Under the pieces are notes generated by a model, which saw nothing but the letters and a program-made list of their open reading frames with translations, had not been told where the DNA came from and did no database searches. This document shows positions 47,410 through 58,023 of a stretch of 64,000 nucleotides of DNA, piece by piece (the first letter of the stretch is position 1; the number at the start of each line of letters is the position of its first letter). The stretch comes from Salvator merianae (taxonomy: Eukaryota; Chordata; Lepidosauria; Squamata; Teiidae): NCBI GenBank assembly GCA_003586115.2, contig QVOM02000119.1, positions 46,603,329-46,667,328 of the forward strand. Reading direction: 5' to 3'. The position numbers and the translations under genes are program-made.

Positions 47410-48562
47410 TTTTATGGGAGTTTGCATATCAAGACATTGCTTGGAAATGTGGAAATTTCAAAGAAAGGTGGTTAATTTATCAAGACTTGTTGAAAAACTA
47501 TGAAGGAAATATAAATTTAAGTCATTAGAGGTTTTGGTTCTAGAAGGGTATACAATACAATACTTTGCATACTGACAAATTTTCAGAAGATTTAAAATGG
47601 ATGAACGGATTGGTGGGATTTCCCAGTCCAAGACAAAATTTGAAATGCAATTGTGTATTTGAGATGAACATGTGATTGCCAAATTGCTGTTGAAATTTGA
47701 AATGGAAAAAGAGTAGATTAAAGACTGTATGATAAAATGGGCTAAGAATTTTGGTTATAATATGCAGATGAAGCAATGGGAAAATATGTGGTCTAAGGGT
47801 TTGAAATTTACATTATAACATTAAAGAAAACTTTCATAAGATGATGTATCAACCAGCAAAACTAGCTAAGATACATAAAGATGTTTCAAATGTATGTTGG
47901 GAAAGTGGAAAACAAGACAGTTCTTTTGATCATATGTGGTGGATATGTGAAAGAACAAAAAAATTGGATTCAATTAGAACTACTGATACAGATATACAGA
48001 TGAAATTGGAACTCCTTCTATTGGGCCTGATGGACTTGATGTTAGAAAAGAGTAATAGAAGAATACTTCAATATATGATTACAGCTGTAAGACTGTTACA
48101 TGAATAAGAGTAGAATTCATTTTTACACACCATGGAAGACTGGTTGATTAAGTTGATAGATCTGGTAGAAATGCATAAGCTAATGTGTTTGATTAAGGAA
48201 AAATCATTAGCCTCCTACCTTAAAAACTGGGAACCGTTGATTGACTTTCTGAGTAGAAAGGAGAGTGATATGCTAGTTTTGGGATTTGAAGATTAAGGTA
48301 CTTTGAATTATAAAAAGAAATGAAATTATTATACTATTAAAGAAGAGATAGAATTATGATCTCACTATAATTGTGAAAGGCAAGTTTGGAAGCCTTTAAT
48401 TTATTTTTTTTTCAGATTCTTATCTATACTGTACCTTTTTTCTTATATTGCTTTTTTCTTTTTCTCTTTTTTTCTGACCTTTTCTTCTTTTGACTTTTTT
48501 TCTCAAATTGTGTAGCTTCTATAGCAATTTGAAAATCTAAATAAAATTTATATATTAAAAAC
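47410..48562 (+). mobile_element. L1 LINE 3' end with 3'UTR (dead)
   Basis: 47690-47815 reads LLKFEMEKE and CMIKWAKNFGYNMQMKQWEN, then MWSKGLKF. 47841-48107 gives an 88-codon ORF with YQPAKLAKIHKDVSNVCWES and SSFDHMWWICERTKK, then LELLLLGLMDLMLEK. 48131-48250 reads MEDWLIKLIDLVEMHKLMCL and EPLIDFL. These are the C-terminal blocks of L1 ORF2 in order. An A/T-rich 3'UTR follows and the copy ends near 48562 with TAAAATTTATATATTAAAAA. Frameshifts and stops inactivate it. A second L1 starts immediately after. Confidence 0.9.
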
Positions 48563-48579
48563 AAATATGGAAACCTTAC

Positions 48580-50588
48580 CAAACTCTGTGCAGACCACAA
48601 TTATTTATTATTTACAATACAGAAAGAAACAACAGGATTAAGAGAATGGAGTTTAGAGGAATGGTGGCTGACACAAGAAGAAGTCAAAGTAAAATGTAAA
48701 GATACAGATACAGATATGGTTCTGTAATGGGAAGCCAGTAAAGCTCACTAGTATGTGGACAGCAGGTCCCTCTTCCAGGATATAATCCAGAAAAAAACTT
48801 GGGTCAAGGGCCAAGATGTGAAAAAGTGGAGAAGTTAAGTGAAGATAAATGAAAAACCAACATCAAATGGATTCCTCCTCCCCCCAAAAAAATTGAGGAA
48901 AGCTGTAGAAAGGATTAAACAACTAACTATATTGTAAATGGAAGAAACATATTAAAAATGGTGTATATGAAGCAAAAATATTTTGAAAAAGTGAACAAGT
49001 TAGGCAATTTACTGGTATATCAACCACAAAAAGAAAAGGGGAAAAAAAGAGTAATAACTTAGATCAGGAATGTAACAGACATATGATAGATAAGAAGGGA
49101 ATTGCTAAAACAATGAAGGATTATTTTAAACAATTAAAGGTACAATCTGGCTCTAAAGATAAGACTAAATTTATAAGGGAAGACAATATTAAACTATTCA
49201 CAGAAGTACAAATAAAGATGTTGAATATGCTGAAACTGAGAAATCACCATGAGCTGATGGTATATCAGTGCAATATTATAAATAATTTGAAGAAATTTTA
49301 TTGGACTCATTAGAAAAAGTGATTAAAGACTTAATGTTTCAGGGGAAGTTTCCTTTCTTCATGGAAAGACATTTCTATTTTTTGGATACATAAGGAAGGA
49401 ACAGAAGCAGAACTTCAATCTTAAAAAATGATTGCAAGACATTTGTCTCAATTTTAGCAGAAAGACTTAAAAATGTGTGAAGACCGTGGTACATCCGGAT
49501 CAAACTGGTTTTGTATCTGAAAGAAAAATGCAGGACAATATTAGATATGTAATAAATACACTGAAATATTTGAAGAAAACAAAGAAAAAAAGCAGCTTTA
49601 TTAATTTTAGATGCAGAAAAAGCTTTTGACAATTTGAAATAGGTCTTTATGTTAGCAGTGTTGGAAAAGATGGAATATGGAAATAATTTTCAAGAGCAAT
49701 ACAAACTATCTACACCACACAATCTACAAATTTATTGGTAAAGGGGAGAATTACAGAAAAGTTTTCTATACAAAAAGGCAAAAGACAAGGATGCTCACTA
49801 TCACCTTTATTTTTTCTTTGGAGGTATTAACAAATTAGTCAGAAAGGATGAAAAAATAAGAAGATATACAATTTCAAGGCTTTCATATTAAATTAAAAGT
49901 GTTTTGCAGATGATATAATAATGATGATTGTGAATCCACACAATTCAATAGATCATTTGATGAAAAAAATTGAATAGCTTTAGCGAGCACTCTGGGTTCA
50001 AAATTAATACACATAAAACAAAAAATATTCCTATAAATTTGACTGTAGATGAAGAAGTCAAGATACAAAGACAGACAGGATATATAATGGAATATGATGC
50101 AATGCAATATTTAGGTATCAGTATATCTAAAATAATGAAGAACTTAAAAAGGATTGTAAAAAATATGGCTTCAAATAAAACGAGACTTAGAAAAATGGAA
50201 AATATTAAAACATTCATTACTAGGAAGTATTTCAGTAGTAAAAATGAATCATATCAATTTTTTTTTTAATTTCAAATGTTACCCATAATAAGTTTGTAAC
50301 AAACTGCCATCAATCAGCTTGTGTGGTATGGGTATAAACCAAGACCTTATAGAAGGAGTAAAGTCGGTGATGCCAAATATAAAGCTAAATGTAAGTTGTA
50401 TAAACAGTATTGTAAAATTTAATGATCAGATTTCAATGGAAGAATGGGAAAAAATATGGAAAGACAATATAAAATTTACTGGGTGTTATAATGTAAGAAA
50501 AATTTGGAATAAGATATTCTATAGATGGTAACTAAGTCCAGTGATAATTGCTAAGATAGACAAAAGATGTTCAGGTAAATGTTGGAAA
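48580..50588 (+). mobile_element. L1 LINE, linker, reverse transcriptase and part of the C-terminus (dead)
   Basis: KYFEKVNKLGNLLVYQPQKE at about 48975-49035 is the region before the RT. 49493-49590 reads VHPDQTGFVSERKMQDNIRY and continues INTLKYLKK. 49608-49630 keeps LDAEKAFDNL. 49911-49950 holds the catalytic FADDIIMMIVNPH. 50000-50130 gives INTHKTKNIPINLTVDEEVK and MQYLGISISK. 50430-50580 reads MEEWEKIWKDNIKFTGCYNV and KIWNKIFYRW, ending at CWK. The copy carries many frameshifts. It stops where a family C element begins at 50593. A truncated family A MITE lies at about 48745-48820. Confidence 0.9.
48745..48822. mobile_element. Family A MITE fragment inside L1
   Basis: CTCACTAGTATGTGGACAGC, AGGTCCCTCTTCCAGGATAT and AATCCAGAAAAAAACTTGGG match the right arm of the family A element. 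The left arm is missing and the terminal GCAGAAAGGGCC is decayed. Confidence 0.6.
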
Positions 50589-50592
50589 TCTT

Positions 50593-51126
50593 GGACCTGT
50601 TTACACTTTGGCCTAGCAAGCATCAAGAATGCTTGCTAGCCAAGTGTGCCTGCACCTTGTGGAGGCCTGAGCAACCAGGAGTAGACTACATCTATTCCTG
50701 ACTGTGGATACCTGTGGAACACTACTTGGAACTACTTGGTGTTCCACAACCTTACCAGAGGTGATAGTTATCTCCTGGTAAGGTGTGTTCACACTCACCT
50801 GGTGGTTATGTTTCCAGGCTGGTGCAACACATTGATCACACCCGTGCAATTGGGAAATTGTGCCTGATCAGGCCTGCCCAATCGAGTTGCACGATGCCCG
50901 ATCAGGCCCGCCCCCGATCATTGCCATAGCAGCATCTAGATGCTTCCAGGATGCTGCCATGGTGAGGATCGGGCATGGCTACTGGCATTTGCACCAAGAA
51001 TGCCCATTGCTGGCTTTAGGTGAGGTTTTTGGCCATGCAGTGTGGACAGTGTCCACGCTGCATGGTCTATTCCACCTTGGAATGGGATAATTATCCTGTT
51101 CTAAGGTGGAAAGTGTGAAAAGGCTC
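50593..51126. mobile_element. Family C DNA element, about 534 bp
   Basis: The left end GGACCTGTTTACACTTTGGC and the right end AAGGTGGAAAGTGTGAAAAG are complementary at the tips. The left subterminal hairpin AGCAAGCATCAAGAATGCTT and the block GATCGGGCATGGCTACTGGC recur in the copy at 58503-59111. The right 100 bp recurs, reversed, at 56811-56905. It interrupts or terminates the L1 to its left. No clear target duplication was seen here. Confidence 0.72.
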
Positions 51127-51184
51127 ACAGTTAACTTCTGGGAATTTTTTCATGCATGGTAGTCTTGGAATTTGGTGAAACAAT

Positions 51185-51782
51185 GGTCCTGTTCGCACTG
51201 CAGCGGTAGACCATTCTTAAGCGCTAGCTGGAACGGAGCTTTCACACTGCCGCGGGCGCGCACCTCACCTGATCCCAACCACTTCATACCCGATTCGTAC
51301 TTGATCCTGGGTAAGGCAAGACAAGCAAAAGCTTGTCTTCATTCCGACCTGCGTGATGGAGCGAAGATTGGGCACAGTGCTTTCGCACTCCCGTCCGCGT
51401 TTGAAATGGCAGACAGGCGTGGCTGGCGCGACTGCGCATGCGTGGTACGAAGTTTCACACCCGGGTGCGAAGTTTTCACACCCAGGTGCGAAGCTTCACA
51501 CCCAGGATAGCCCTTTGGGCATGGCAGCCTAGCTGCCGTTACGAAGCTGGCTCCGTAACGAGCCCTCTGGTTACGAAGCGGAGCTCGATGGTACGAAGCG
51601 GAGCTCGATGGTACGGAGTGCGGTACGGAACTACCGACTGCCATTCGCACTGTTCCCTCTGCTGGTTGGCTTCAGGTCTGTTCCTCTGGCTGGGAGTGCG
51701 AAGGGCAGCCAGCGTTCTCTAACCCCTCCGATCCGAAGCCAACTACTGGGAACGGTCTACCGAGCTCAGTGCGAAAAGGCCC
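51185..51782. mobile_element. GC-rich DNA element, 598 bp, TSD AAT
   Basis: Inverted ends of about 28 bp: left GGTCCTGTTCGCACTGCAGC then GGTAGACC, right complement GGGCCTTTTCGCACTGAGCT then CGGTAGACC. The flanks are AAT on both sides (51182-51184, 51783-51785). It is CpG-rich compared with its surroundings, which suggests a recent insertion. The interior holds two short tandem arrays: about three units of a GTGCGAAGTTTCACACCC type at 51447-51505, and about two and a half units of GAGCTCGATGGTACGAAGCG at 51570-51620. It has overlapping ORFs of 94-112 codons with no family motif, so it is non-autonomous. Confidence 0.88.
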
Positions 51783-51828
51783 AATATTGTATAGAAGTGC
51801 TTAAGAGAATACAGCAGATTTTCAAGAT

Positions 51829-52950
51829 AGAATCACAGAATCATAGAGTTGGAAGGGACCTCCAGGGTCATCGAGTCCAACCCCCTGCTCAATGCAGGAT
51901 TTACTAAACCATCCTAGACAGATATCCGTCCAGTCTCTCCTTGAAGACCTCCAGCGAATGAGAGCCCACCACCTCCTGTGGTAACCTGTTCCGGTGACTG
52001 ATTGCCCTTACTGTTAGAAAGTTTTTTCTAATATCTAGTCTGTATCTACTCCCTTGAAATTTCATCCCATTGTTTCTAGTCCTTCCTTCTTGTGCAAGTG
52101 AGAATAGGGACAATCCATCTGCACTGTGACAGCCCTTCAGATACTTGAACACAGCTATCATGTCTCCTCTCAGTCTTCTCTTCTGCAGGCTAAACATTCC
52201 TAGATCCTTTAACCATTCCTTGTAGGACATGGTTTGCAGACCACTCACCATTTTGGTAGCCCTTCTCTGAACTTGCTCCAGTTTGTCGATGTCTTTTTTA
52301 AATTGGGCTGTGCAGAACTGGACACAATACTCCAGATGAGGTCTGCCCAAGGTAGATTAAAGAGGGATAATTACTCCTCGTGATCTAGACTCTATACTCC
52401 TCTTGGTACACCTCAGGATGGTGTTTGCCTTTTTTGCAGCTGCATCTTACTGTTGACTCATGTTTAATCTGTGATCTACTAGTACACCCAGATGCTTTTC
52501 ACATGTGCTGCTGCTCAGCGAGATTCCTCCCATTCTGTATTCGATATTGTCATTTTTCTTACCTAGATGTAAAACTTTGCATTTCTCCCTGTTAAATGTC
52601 ATTCTGTTAGTTTCAGCCCACTGCTCAAGCTTGTCCAAATCATTTTGAATCCTCTCCTTCTCCTCCCTAGTGTTAGCAGCCCCTCCTAGCTTTGTGTCAT
52701 CTGCAAATTTGATCAGCATCCCCTCGACTCCCACATTCATATCATTTATAAAAATGTTGAACAGCATTGAGCCCAAGAGAGAGCTTTGCGGCACCCCACT
52801 TGAGACAGTCTTCCAGTCAGATGTGAAGCCATTTATGACCACTCTTTGAGTACGATCACTAAGCCAGTTATGAATCCACCTCATAGTTGTTCTGTTGATC
52901 CCATGTTTGATCATTTTTTCAATAAGTAGGCTTGATGGAAGTGCAATCAA
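51829..52950 (-). mobile_element. CR1 LINE, 5'-truncated, intact 3' end
   Basis: The minus-strand reading frame runs in one phase from 52950 to 51904. It includes RT blocks: LIEKMIKHGI, then the GVPQSSLLGSMLFNIFINDM box, then the catalytic LIKFADDTKLGG, EQWAETNRMTFNREKCKVLH and LGVLVDHRLNMSQQ. The C-terminal domain follows: GRPHLEYCVQF, LEQVQRRATKMVSGL, LFSLAQEGRTR and LPQEVVGSHSLEVFKERLDG. It is broken by two in-frame TAA codons, at 52447-52449 and 52357-52359, with no frameshift seen. The 3' end terminates at 51829 with the CR1-type repeated octamer (GATAGAATCACAGAATCATA), followed by the conserved AGTTGGAAGGGACCTCCAGG. The 5' end is truncated near 52950. Confidence 0.93.
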
Positions 52951-53340
52951 TCTATTGGTGCTTTCCTGCTTAGGAAATTTTCTGCATTTGACATGGGCTA
53001 GACTGCCCCAGTTGGTTTGTTCCTACTGGCACTGTTCTCAGCTGGCACTCCAAAGTGTGCATGAGCTTTGGAGTCTGCTGTAGGTGTTCTGATGGACAGG
53101 AACAAAAGTGCCTGGTCCCAGAAGACCTGGGGAACCCGTTTTGGTGGTGTAATTATGTGTGCTGCTGAAATGGGTCCCCTTGCTAAACTGCCTAACAGAA
53201 GTGTGTGCTCTTACATGCCTCCTGGACTGGTTTACTCATGAGTAGGATGGCAGTAAAAAGGCCTACCACTGTCTCAGTCTAGGTGGCTAATTTGGACTGC
53301 TTAGACCAAGTTATGCTCTGTCCAGTGCTCCAGAACAGCA
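52951..53340. other. Unresolved, possibly part of a DNA element (family E)
   Basis: It shares an inverted short block with 53.55 kb (GAAATGGGTCCCC against GGGGACCCATTTC) and the motif GGTGGTGTAATT. Ends could not be fixed. Confidence 0.35.
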
Positions 53341-53435
53341 GTGGGGAAATGCATACTGTTTGAAAATATATTGTTAAAATATTATAGACTAGCTCCAAAA
53401 TTGATATATGCTACTTGTCTAGTTGCTGTTTCTAA

Positions 53436-53690
53436 GGGCCTTTCTACACTTAACTTTCCTGGAGCAGTTCCAGCAGCTGGACTGCTCCTACTGTCCTGGA
53501 ACAAGCTGTCAGTGATCTTTTGAGGCAGCCTCCATATCCTTTGAAACTCCGGGGGACCCATTTCAGTGGTGCATATCTCTCTGGGCTACTTTATTTATGA
53601 TTGTATCATGGTAGACCATTTTTTAAAAGGTCTGCTGGTATACTAGACTAGATGGCCATTTGGGTCTGTCTAGTTTGATATACACTATGC
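53436..53690. mobile_element. Family E DNA element, left-end fragment
   Basis: It starts GGGCCTTTCTACACTTAACT and TTCCTGGAGC, then CAGCAGCTGGACTGCTCCTA. A related segment (CACACTTTCCTGACTGGCAA, GTCCAGCAAGACTGG, CTTGGAACAAGCC) occurs at 57818-57890. The GGGCC..CACTT start groups it with the Harbinger-like set. The right end is unclear. Confidence 0.5.
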
Positions 53691-53694
53691 CCAA

Positions 53695-54399
53695 TGTGGA
53701 CGGGGTGGTCTGACAGAGGGCGGAACCTCTGTTTTCCATGCCAGAGTGCAGAACAAAGAGGCCCAGAAGGAGTCTAGGCCTTGGAGTGTGCTGGGATACC
53801 AATAAGTATGGAAAGATCCTAATTTCCCAATTAATTCAATCAACAACAGTGTCTCCAAATGAAAAGCGTATAACAAATCCCAAAGAAAAAAAATAAATGG
53901 TTTGTCCAAGAAGGTAGTCAGCAAATGAGGTAAACTGAACCAAAATATTTAAAGAATATTTGAACTATGCAATATAATGTATGTCTATCAAAATATAGGT
54001 ATCTATTATGAACTGAAATCTGTATTATTAAATATGTGAACAAGAAGCACAAAATACAAAAAGCATACAATTATGTCCTCTACCAAGAAGATAAACAAAA
54101 ATGAGTCCACAAAGAAGTGGCTTTTGGTTACACATCTTTAGCATATAATAAAGAACTTGAAATATATTTAAGTGAAAATCTCAAAGTTCTCTACACGATT
54201 TCTGGGCAGAAAAGCTGAGAAGGGGATATTTTGTGAAGCAATTTTAGGAATTCAGAAACTGAATTTAGTTTCAGAAAGCAACTGAAGAAGATTTTTTTGC
54301 AGAGAAATCTGAAATCTCTCAGAAATTTAATCTTAGTCCTCCTTCCATACAAAGCAGGCTTCTGTGTCATACTTGATGCAGATATGCAGCTGGGTGGAC
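53695..54399. other. AT-rich spacer
   Basis: Nothing recognised. Confidence 0.4.
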
Positions 54400-54401
54400 T
54401 T

Positions 54402-54811
54402 TATGCTTGTTTGTACCATGCGGCCTGATATTCATGGGAATGATATAGTCTTACCATAACAGGCTGGGCAGGATCAGGCATGGAGGCAGCCATTCACACT
54501 TTGAGGACTGGAACAGCCCCTTACCAGGTCACCAGCACGTGAAGTACAAATGACTCATCCAGGACAGGCCTGATCACCATGACAGTGGCCACAGTAACAT
54601 CTGACCCTTGCCCTGACAATTGGGATGTGGCATGCAACTGAGCAGCCACAGCCACACTGTGCTGCCCATTTGCTGTATTCACACCTGATCAAGCTGTAGA
54701 CAATGTTTTACTCAACCACAGCTAGTATTGTCCAGGAACAGCTGGAAGTATTCCTGGACATGTGGCAGTAAGCATTCAGAAGCTCACCAACAGATAAATG
54801 CAAACAGGCAC
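54402..54811. mobile_element. Family D DNA element, about 410 bp
   Basis: The left end GCTTGTTTGTACCATGCGGC and the right end AAATGCAAACAGGCAC match family D tips. The interior keeps GGATCAGGCATG, GCCATTCACACTTTGAGG and CAGGTCACCAGCACGTGAAG as in 8756-8967. It is non-coding. Confidence 0.68.
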
Positions 54812-54884
54812 TTTGTTCTCTTCTGAAATGCCTGCCAACTGTGTGGAATTAGAAAAATGTGAGGAAACTTAAATCACCTAGAAT

Positions 54885-56168
54885 TAGGGGTGTGCACAAA
54901 AGGATTTTTCGGTGTTCGTTTCGCAAAGCATCGAAGCACCGTTGCTTTGTTTTCGTACGAAAACGCTACTCGCGAAAATGGCAACTTTCGTTTTCGCTGC
55001 GAAAATTTTCGCAAAAAACCCGGAGGGGCACGTTCCTTGCAAAATGAATGAAATAAGTGTCGAAAAACATACACTTCTTTCTATAGGGAAATGCTGCATA
55101 TCCCCCTGCCCTGTCCCTTCTATATTTGACCGTCCACGTTGCTAGTTTAAGGAGTTGCTTTGTTAAAGGTAAAAATTGCACGGAGCTTACTTTTAGCCGG
55201 CGGCTGGTTTGTAGCAGGATCCAAAGCAATGAAGGCACGTTGGGGGTTCCTCACTGTGGATCGCGAGGTTGCGTGGAAGTGCTATGATTTCGCTAATACA
55301 CCAGAGAGGCAAAAGCAAGCGAAGGTATTTTTTTCACTTTGATTTTTCGTCATTTTCAATGCCTTTTCGACGCTCATGTCTGTGCGCGCATGAGCGCTAA
55401 CTTATGTCACTTTAACTTATTGGCGCGACTCGTCACTGGCTGCTGTCCGTGCCGATCGTTTGGGGCGCAGAAATTATTACCTATTGGCTTTTATGGGTGG
55501 GTCCATAGCACCTTATAAAAGCGGCTGCCAATGAGCCATTTTATTTCCGTGTCGATTGGAGCTGACTCTCAGCTGAGTGACCTGACTGATTTTTTTCCCC
55601 CACAAGCGCCTCGCCTACTCATTGTACGAGGCGGGCGGGCGGGCTCAGTCAGCGACGCGCGAAGCAATTGCCTTCAGCTAAGCACGTAATTTAGAAGATT
55701 GGAGGCAGCCGCAGGATTAAATAACTCCCTACTTCCGAGCAGCAGCAAAATGACACCTCATCTTGCCCTCCGTTTCAAAAAGCAGAACTATATACCACCA
55801 TCAAAGATGTTTTATTAACTCCTAGCCATCTGACTTTCTCATCCTCATGCGGTGCGAACGATGCGAGGCAGGCGAAGAGTTAAAAAAATACCGTCTTTCC
55901 TAATGTGATGCATTACAATTTCCAAGTTCCAACCTTTAGAGGCAGTGTCTTGAGGCTGCGAAGCACCCGTGCTTCGACGCATCGAAGTTTTCGCAGTGAA
56001 AAAAGATGAAAGCGGCCGTTCGCGGCGAATGGCAAAGGTCCCGAAAATTAGTGAAAATTCGCCATTCACTTTCGCAATGCAGATTGCACTTCGCATTCGA
56101 TGCGAAAACCGCGAAGCATCGAAATTCATACGAAATTTCGTTGCGACGAAGCTTCGTGCACACCCCTA
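54885..56168. mobile_element. hAT non-autonomous element, young CpG-rich copy (1,284 bp)
   Basis: It starts TAGGGGTGTGCACAAAAGGA and ends GCTTCGTGCACACCCCTA. The flanks CCTAGAAT (54877-54884) and CTTAGAAT (56169-56176) form an 8-bp duplication with one mismatch. Both ends are packed with TTCGC/GCGAA motifs (TCGCGAAAATGG, TTTTCGCTGCGAAAATTTTC, CTTCGCATTCGATGCGAAAA), a pattern often seen at hAT subterminal binding sites. The middle contains a promoter-like core (see 55400-55535). No transposase ORF is present; ORFs here are under 95 codons. Many intact CpGs indicate recent activity. Confidence 0.9.
55400..55535 (+). promoter_or_regulatory. Promoter-like segment inside the hAT element
   Basis: It has TATAAAA at 55514-55520, ATTGG (inverted CCAAT) at about 55419 and 55483, and CCAAT at about 55527, in a CpG-rich setting. 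The spacing of the upstream CCAAT-type boxes to the TATA box is 30-100 bp, which is plausible for a vertebrate promoter. It could be what is left of the parent transposon's promoter or a captured host promoter. There is no evidence of transcription. Confidence 0.35.
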
Positions 56169-56207
56169 CTTAGAATGAGTAGGGCAAACATTTATGTTCC
56201 TTGCTAT

Positions 56208-56300
56208 CAAAAGCTCTTTCTGCACTGGACCTTATTCTGGATTATATCCCAGCAGACCTGCCATCCTCATGCTGGTGCAGACTGTGGCAGGCCCCTGTTC
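56208..56300. mobile_element. Family A MITE, left half only
   Basis: CTCTTTCTGCACTGGACCTT, ATTCTGGATTATATCCC and GACCTGCCATCCTCATGCTG match the left arm. The copy ends at GGCAGGCCCCTGTTC, within the central turn. Confidence 0.72.
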
Positions 56301-56810
56301 TAAAACTATCATGCCTATACTTCCTCCTCTTTAAAGACTGTTGAACTAAACACATTTTTAAAATAATAAAAATAATTTAAAAGGATATGTATAATGCTGC
56401 AATATTTTAAGCTGTGTTCAGGCGCAGCAAAAATACATCTTGGAAATGGAAGTATGTGACACTAGTATTCTCATCTCATTCTCACTTCATCTCCAGTCCA
56501 CTTCTAAAGTCCTTTGGGATGTGAATTAGAGGTAGAACGAACACACTGGGCACACTTATATGTGACAGTGCCACTGCTGAACCATCTCTGAACTTCTTTT
56601 GAATGCAGCCTTAGATGGAAACATTTGATTTTTGGAATCCTCATGGTATCTTACTTCCAGAGTAAGATACAGTTGTTCACATGCCCACATTGTCCTGTTC
56701 ATGCCCACATTCAATTGCAAACCATACTTTTTCAGCTTCGCCCGTGTCATTGTTTTACAATCAAGCTTGAATATGGGCTGGCAATTTCATAATGTCAATG
56801 ACACATGGGG
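56301..56810. other. Unrecognised spacer
   Basis: AT-rich, no feature recognised. GCTGTGTTCAGGCGCAGC near 56411 could be the end of a decayed DNA element. Confidence 0.35.
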
Positions 56811-56905
56811 TGTTTTCACACTTGCCACATTAGAACAGGATAACTGTCCTGTTCTAACGTGGAACAAAACCCACAGCATGGACACTGTGGATGAGAGATT
56901 TGTTT
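56811..56905. mobile_element. Family C fragment (reversed right end)
   Basis: GGGTGTTTTCACACTTGCCA, then ATTAGAACAGGATAACTGTC and CAGCATGGACACTGTGG, are the reverse complement of the right end of the element at 50593-51126. Confidence 0.65.
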
Positions 56906-57684
56906 CCTTGGTATAACACTTTGCTCAGTTGCATTCTGAAGTGACTTAAGATACAATATGGTTTGCAAATTCCTTCTCACTCCTTCTGCTTTGCAAAATT
57001 CAAGCACCTTTACTAATGCAATAAATGAAAATCTGAAGCCTAGCGTGTCTGGCTTTGAAGTACATCACTTAATATTCAAAGTAAGATCAAATGGCATAAC
57101 TTCAGCTTCTCAGAAAATATATAACATTTTAAATAATGGTCAGTGCAGGTCAATAAGAAAGGTATATTCTCTTCTAATAAAAGGGTGTGAAACCATGCGT
57201 TGCACCTGCTAAAAGGATGGAAGAAGATTTCTACGAATTATCTTTGGAGACATTTTTTTCTATTTTTCTTCCTTTGTTATTTATTTCTAGATTTTTTAAA
57301 TTAGAAAGATAGCACGTACTGTATCCCTTTTAAATAAGTCCTGTTTGTCATCCTAATTTTAGAGTTAGAAATATCCACAAATGCTCTTGGAAGAAGATGG
57401 AAGCAATGTTTTTAGAACAGCAATTCTCATCTGAAGGCATATCTTGAAAGCATATATTCGGTGCAAGTATATAATAAAGTGGCTGGGTTGCTGGGCAAAA
57501 GCCTAGAATTTCTAGCTTTGAATCATTTGACTACAAAAGCTCAGTTGGATTACCTGGGCCAACCACTGTTTTTCAGACTAATGTATCTTACATGGTTACT
57601 TTGAAAATAAAATGTAGGGGACAGGAGGCCAAATATGTGTGCTGCCTTGGGCTCTTTGGAAGAAAAAGAGATGTATATGTCATT
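56906..57684. other. AT-rich spacer
   Basis: Nothing recognised before the GATA repeat. Confidence 0.4.

Positions 57685-57729
<45 letters not shown>
57685..57729 (+). repeat. (GATA)11 microsatellite
   Basis: 45 bases of uninterrupted GATA. GATA tracts accumulate on sex chromosomes of some snakes and lizards (established knowledge), but a single tract says nothing about location. Confidence 0.97.
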
Positions 57730-57817
57730 CTCTCTTTCAATAAGCTCTGAAACATTCAGCAAGTTGAAAACCAAGGGTGCAAGATACAATTTTCTAAATG
57801 TGTTGATTGCATCAACA

Positions 57818-58020
57818 GGCTCATTCCACACTTTCCTGACTGGCAAGTCCAGCAAGACTGGCCCTGTCTTGGAACAAGCCATCTGCAATGGGTCCACCAG
57901 GTAAACCAGCCTACAGAGCTATGTACCCTTCCACCCACCTTTCATGGAAGGTGACTGCTGGACCCCTTACTGGAGCAGTACACAAGTAAGTGTACACAAG
58001 GCACACAGCTGTTCTGCAAC
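57818..58020. mobile_element. Family E-like remnant
   Basis: It shares CACACTTTCCTGACTGGCAA and GTCTTGGAACAAGCCATCTG with 53436-53520. Ends are not resolved; it runs up to the family H element. Confidence 0.4.
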
Positions 58021-58023
58021 TCT

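Noticed and set aside
51172..51907. Three overlapping ORFs of 94-112 codons
   Set aside because: They arise from the CpG-rich, stop-poor composition of the 598-bp element; no similarity to transposases or other proteins is visible.
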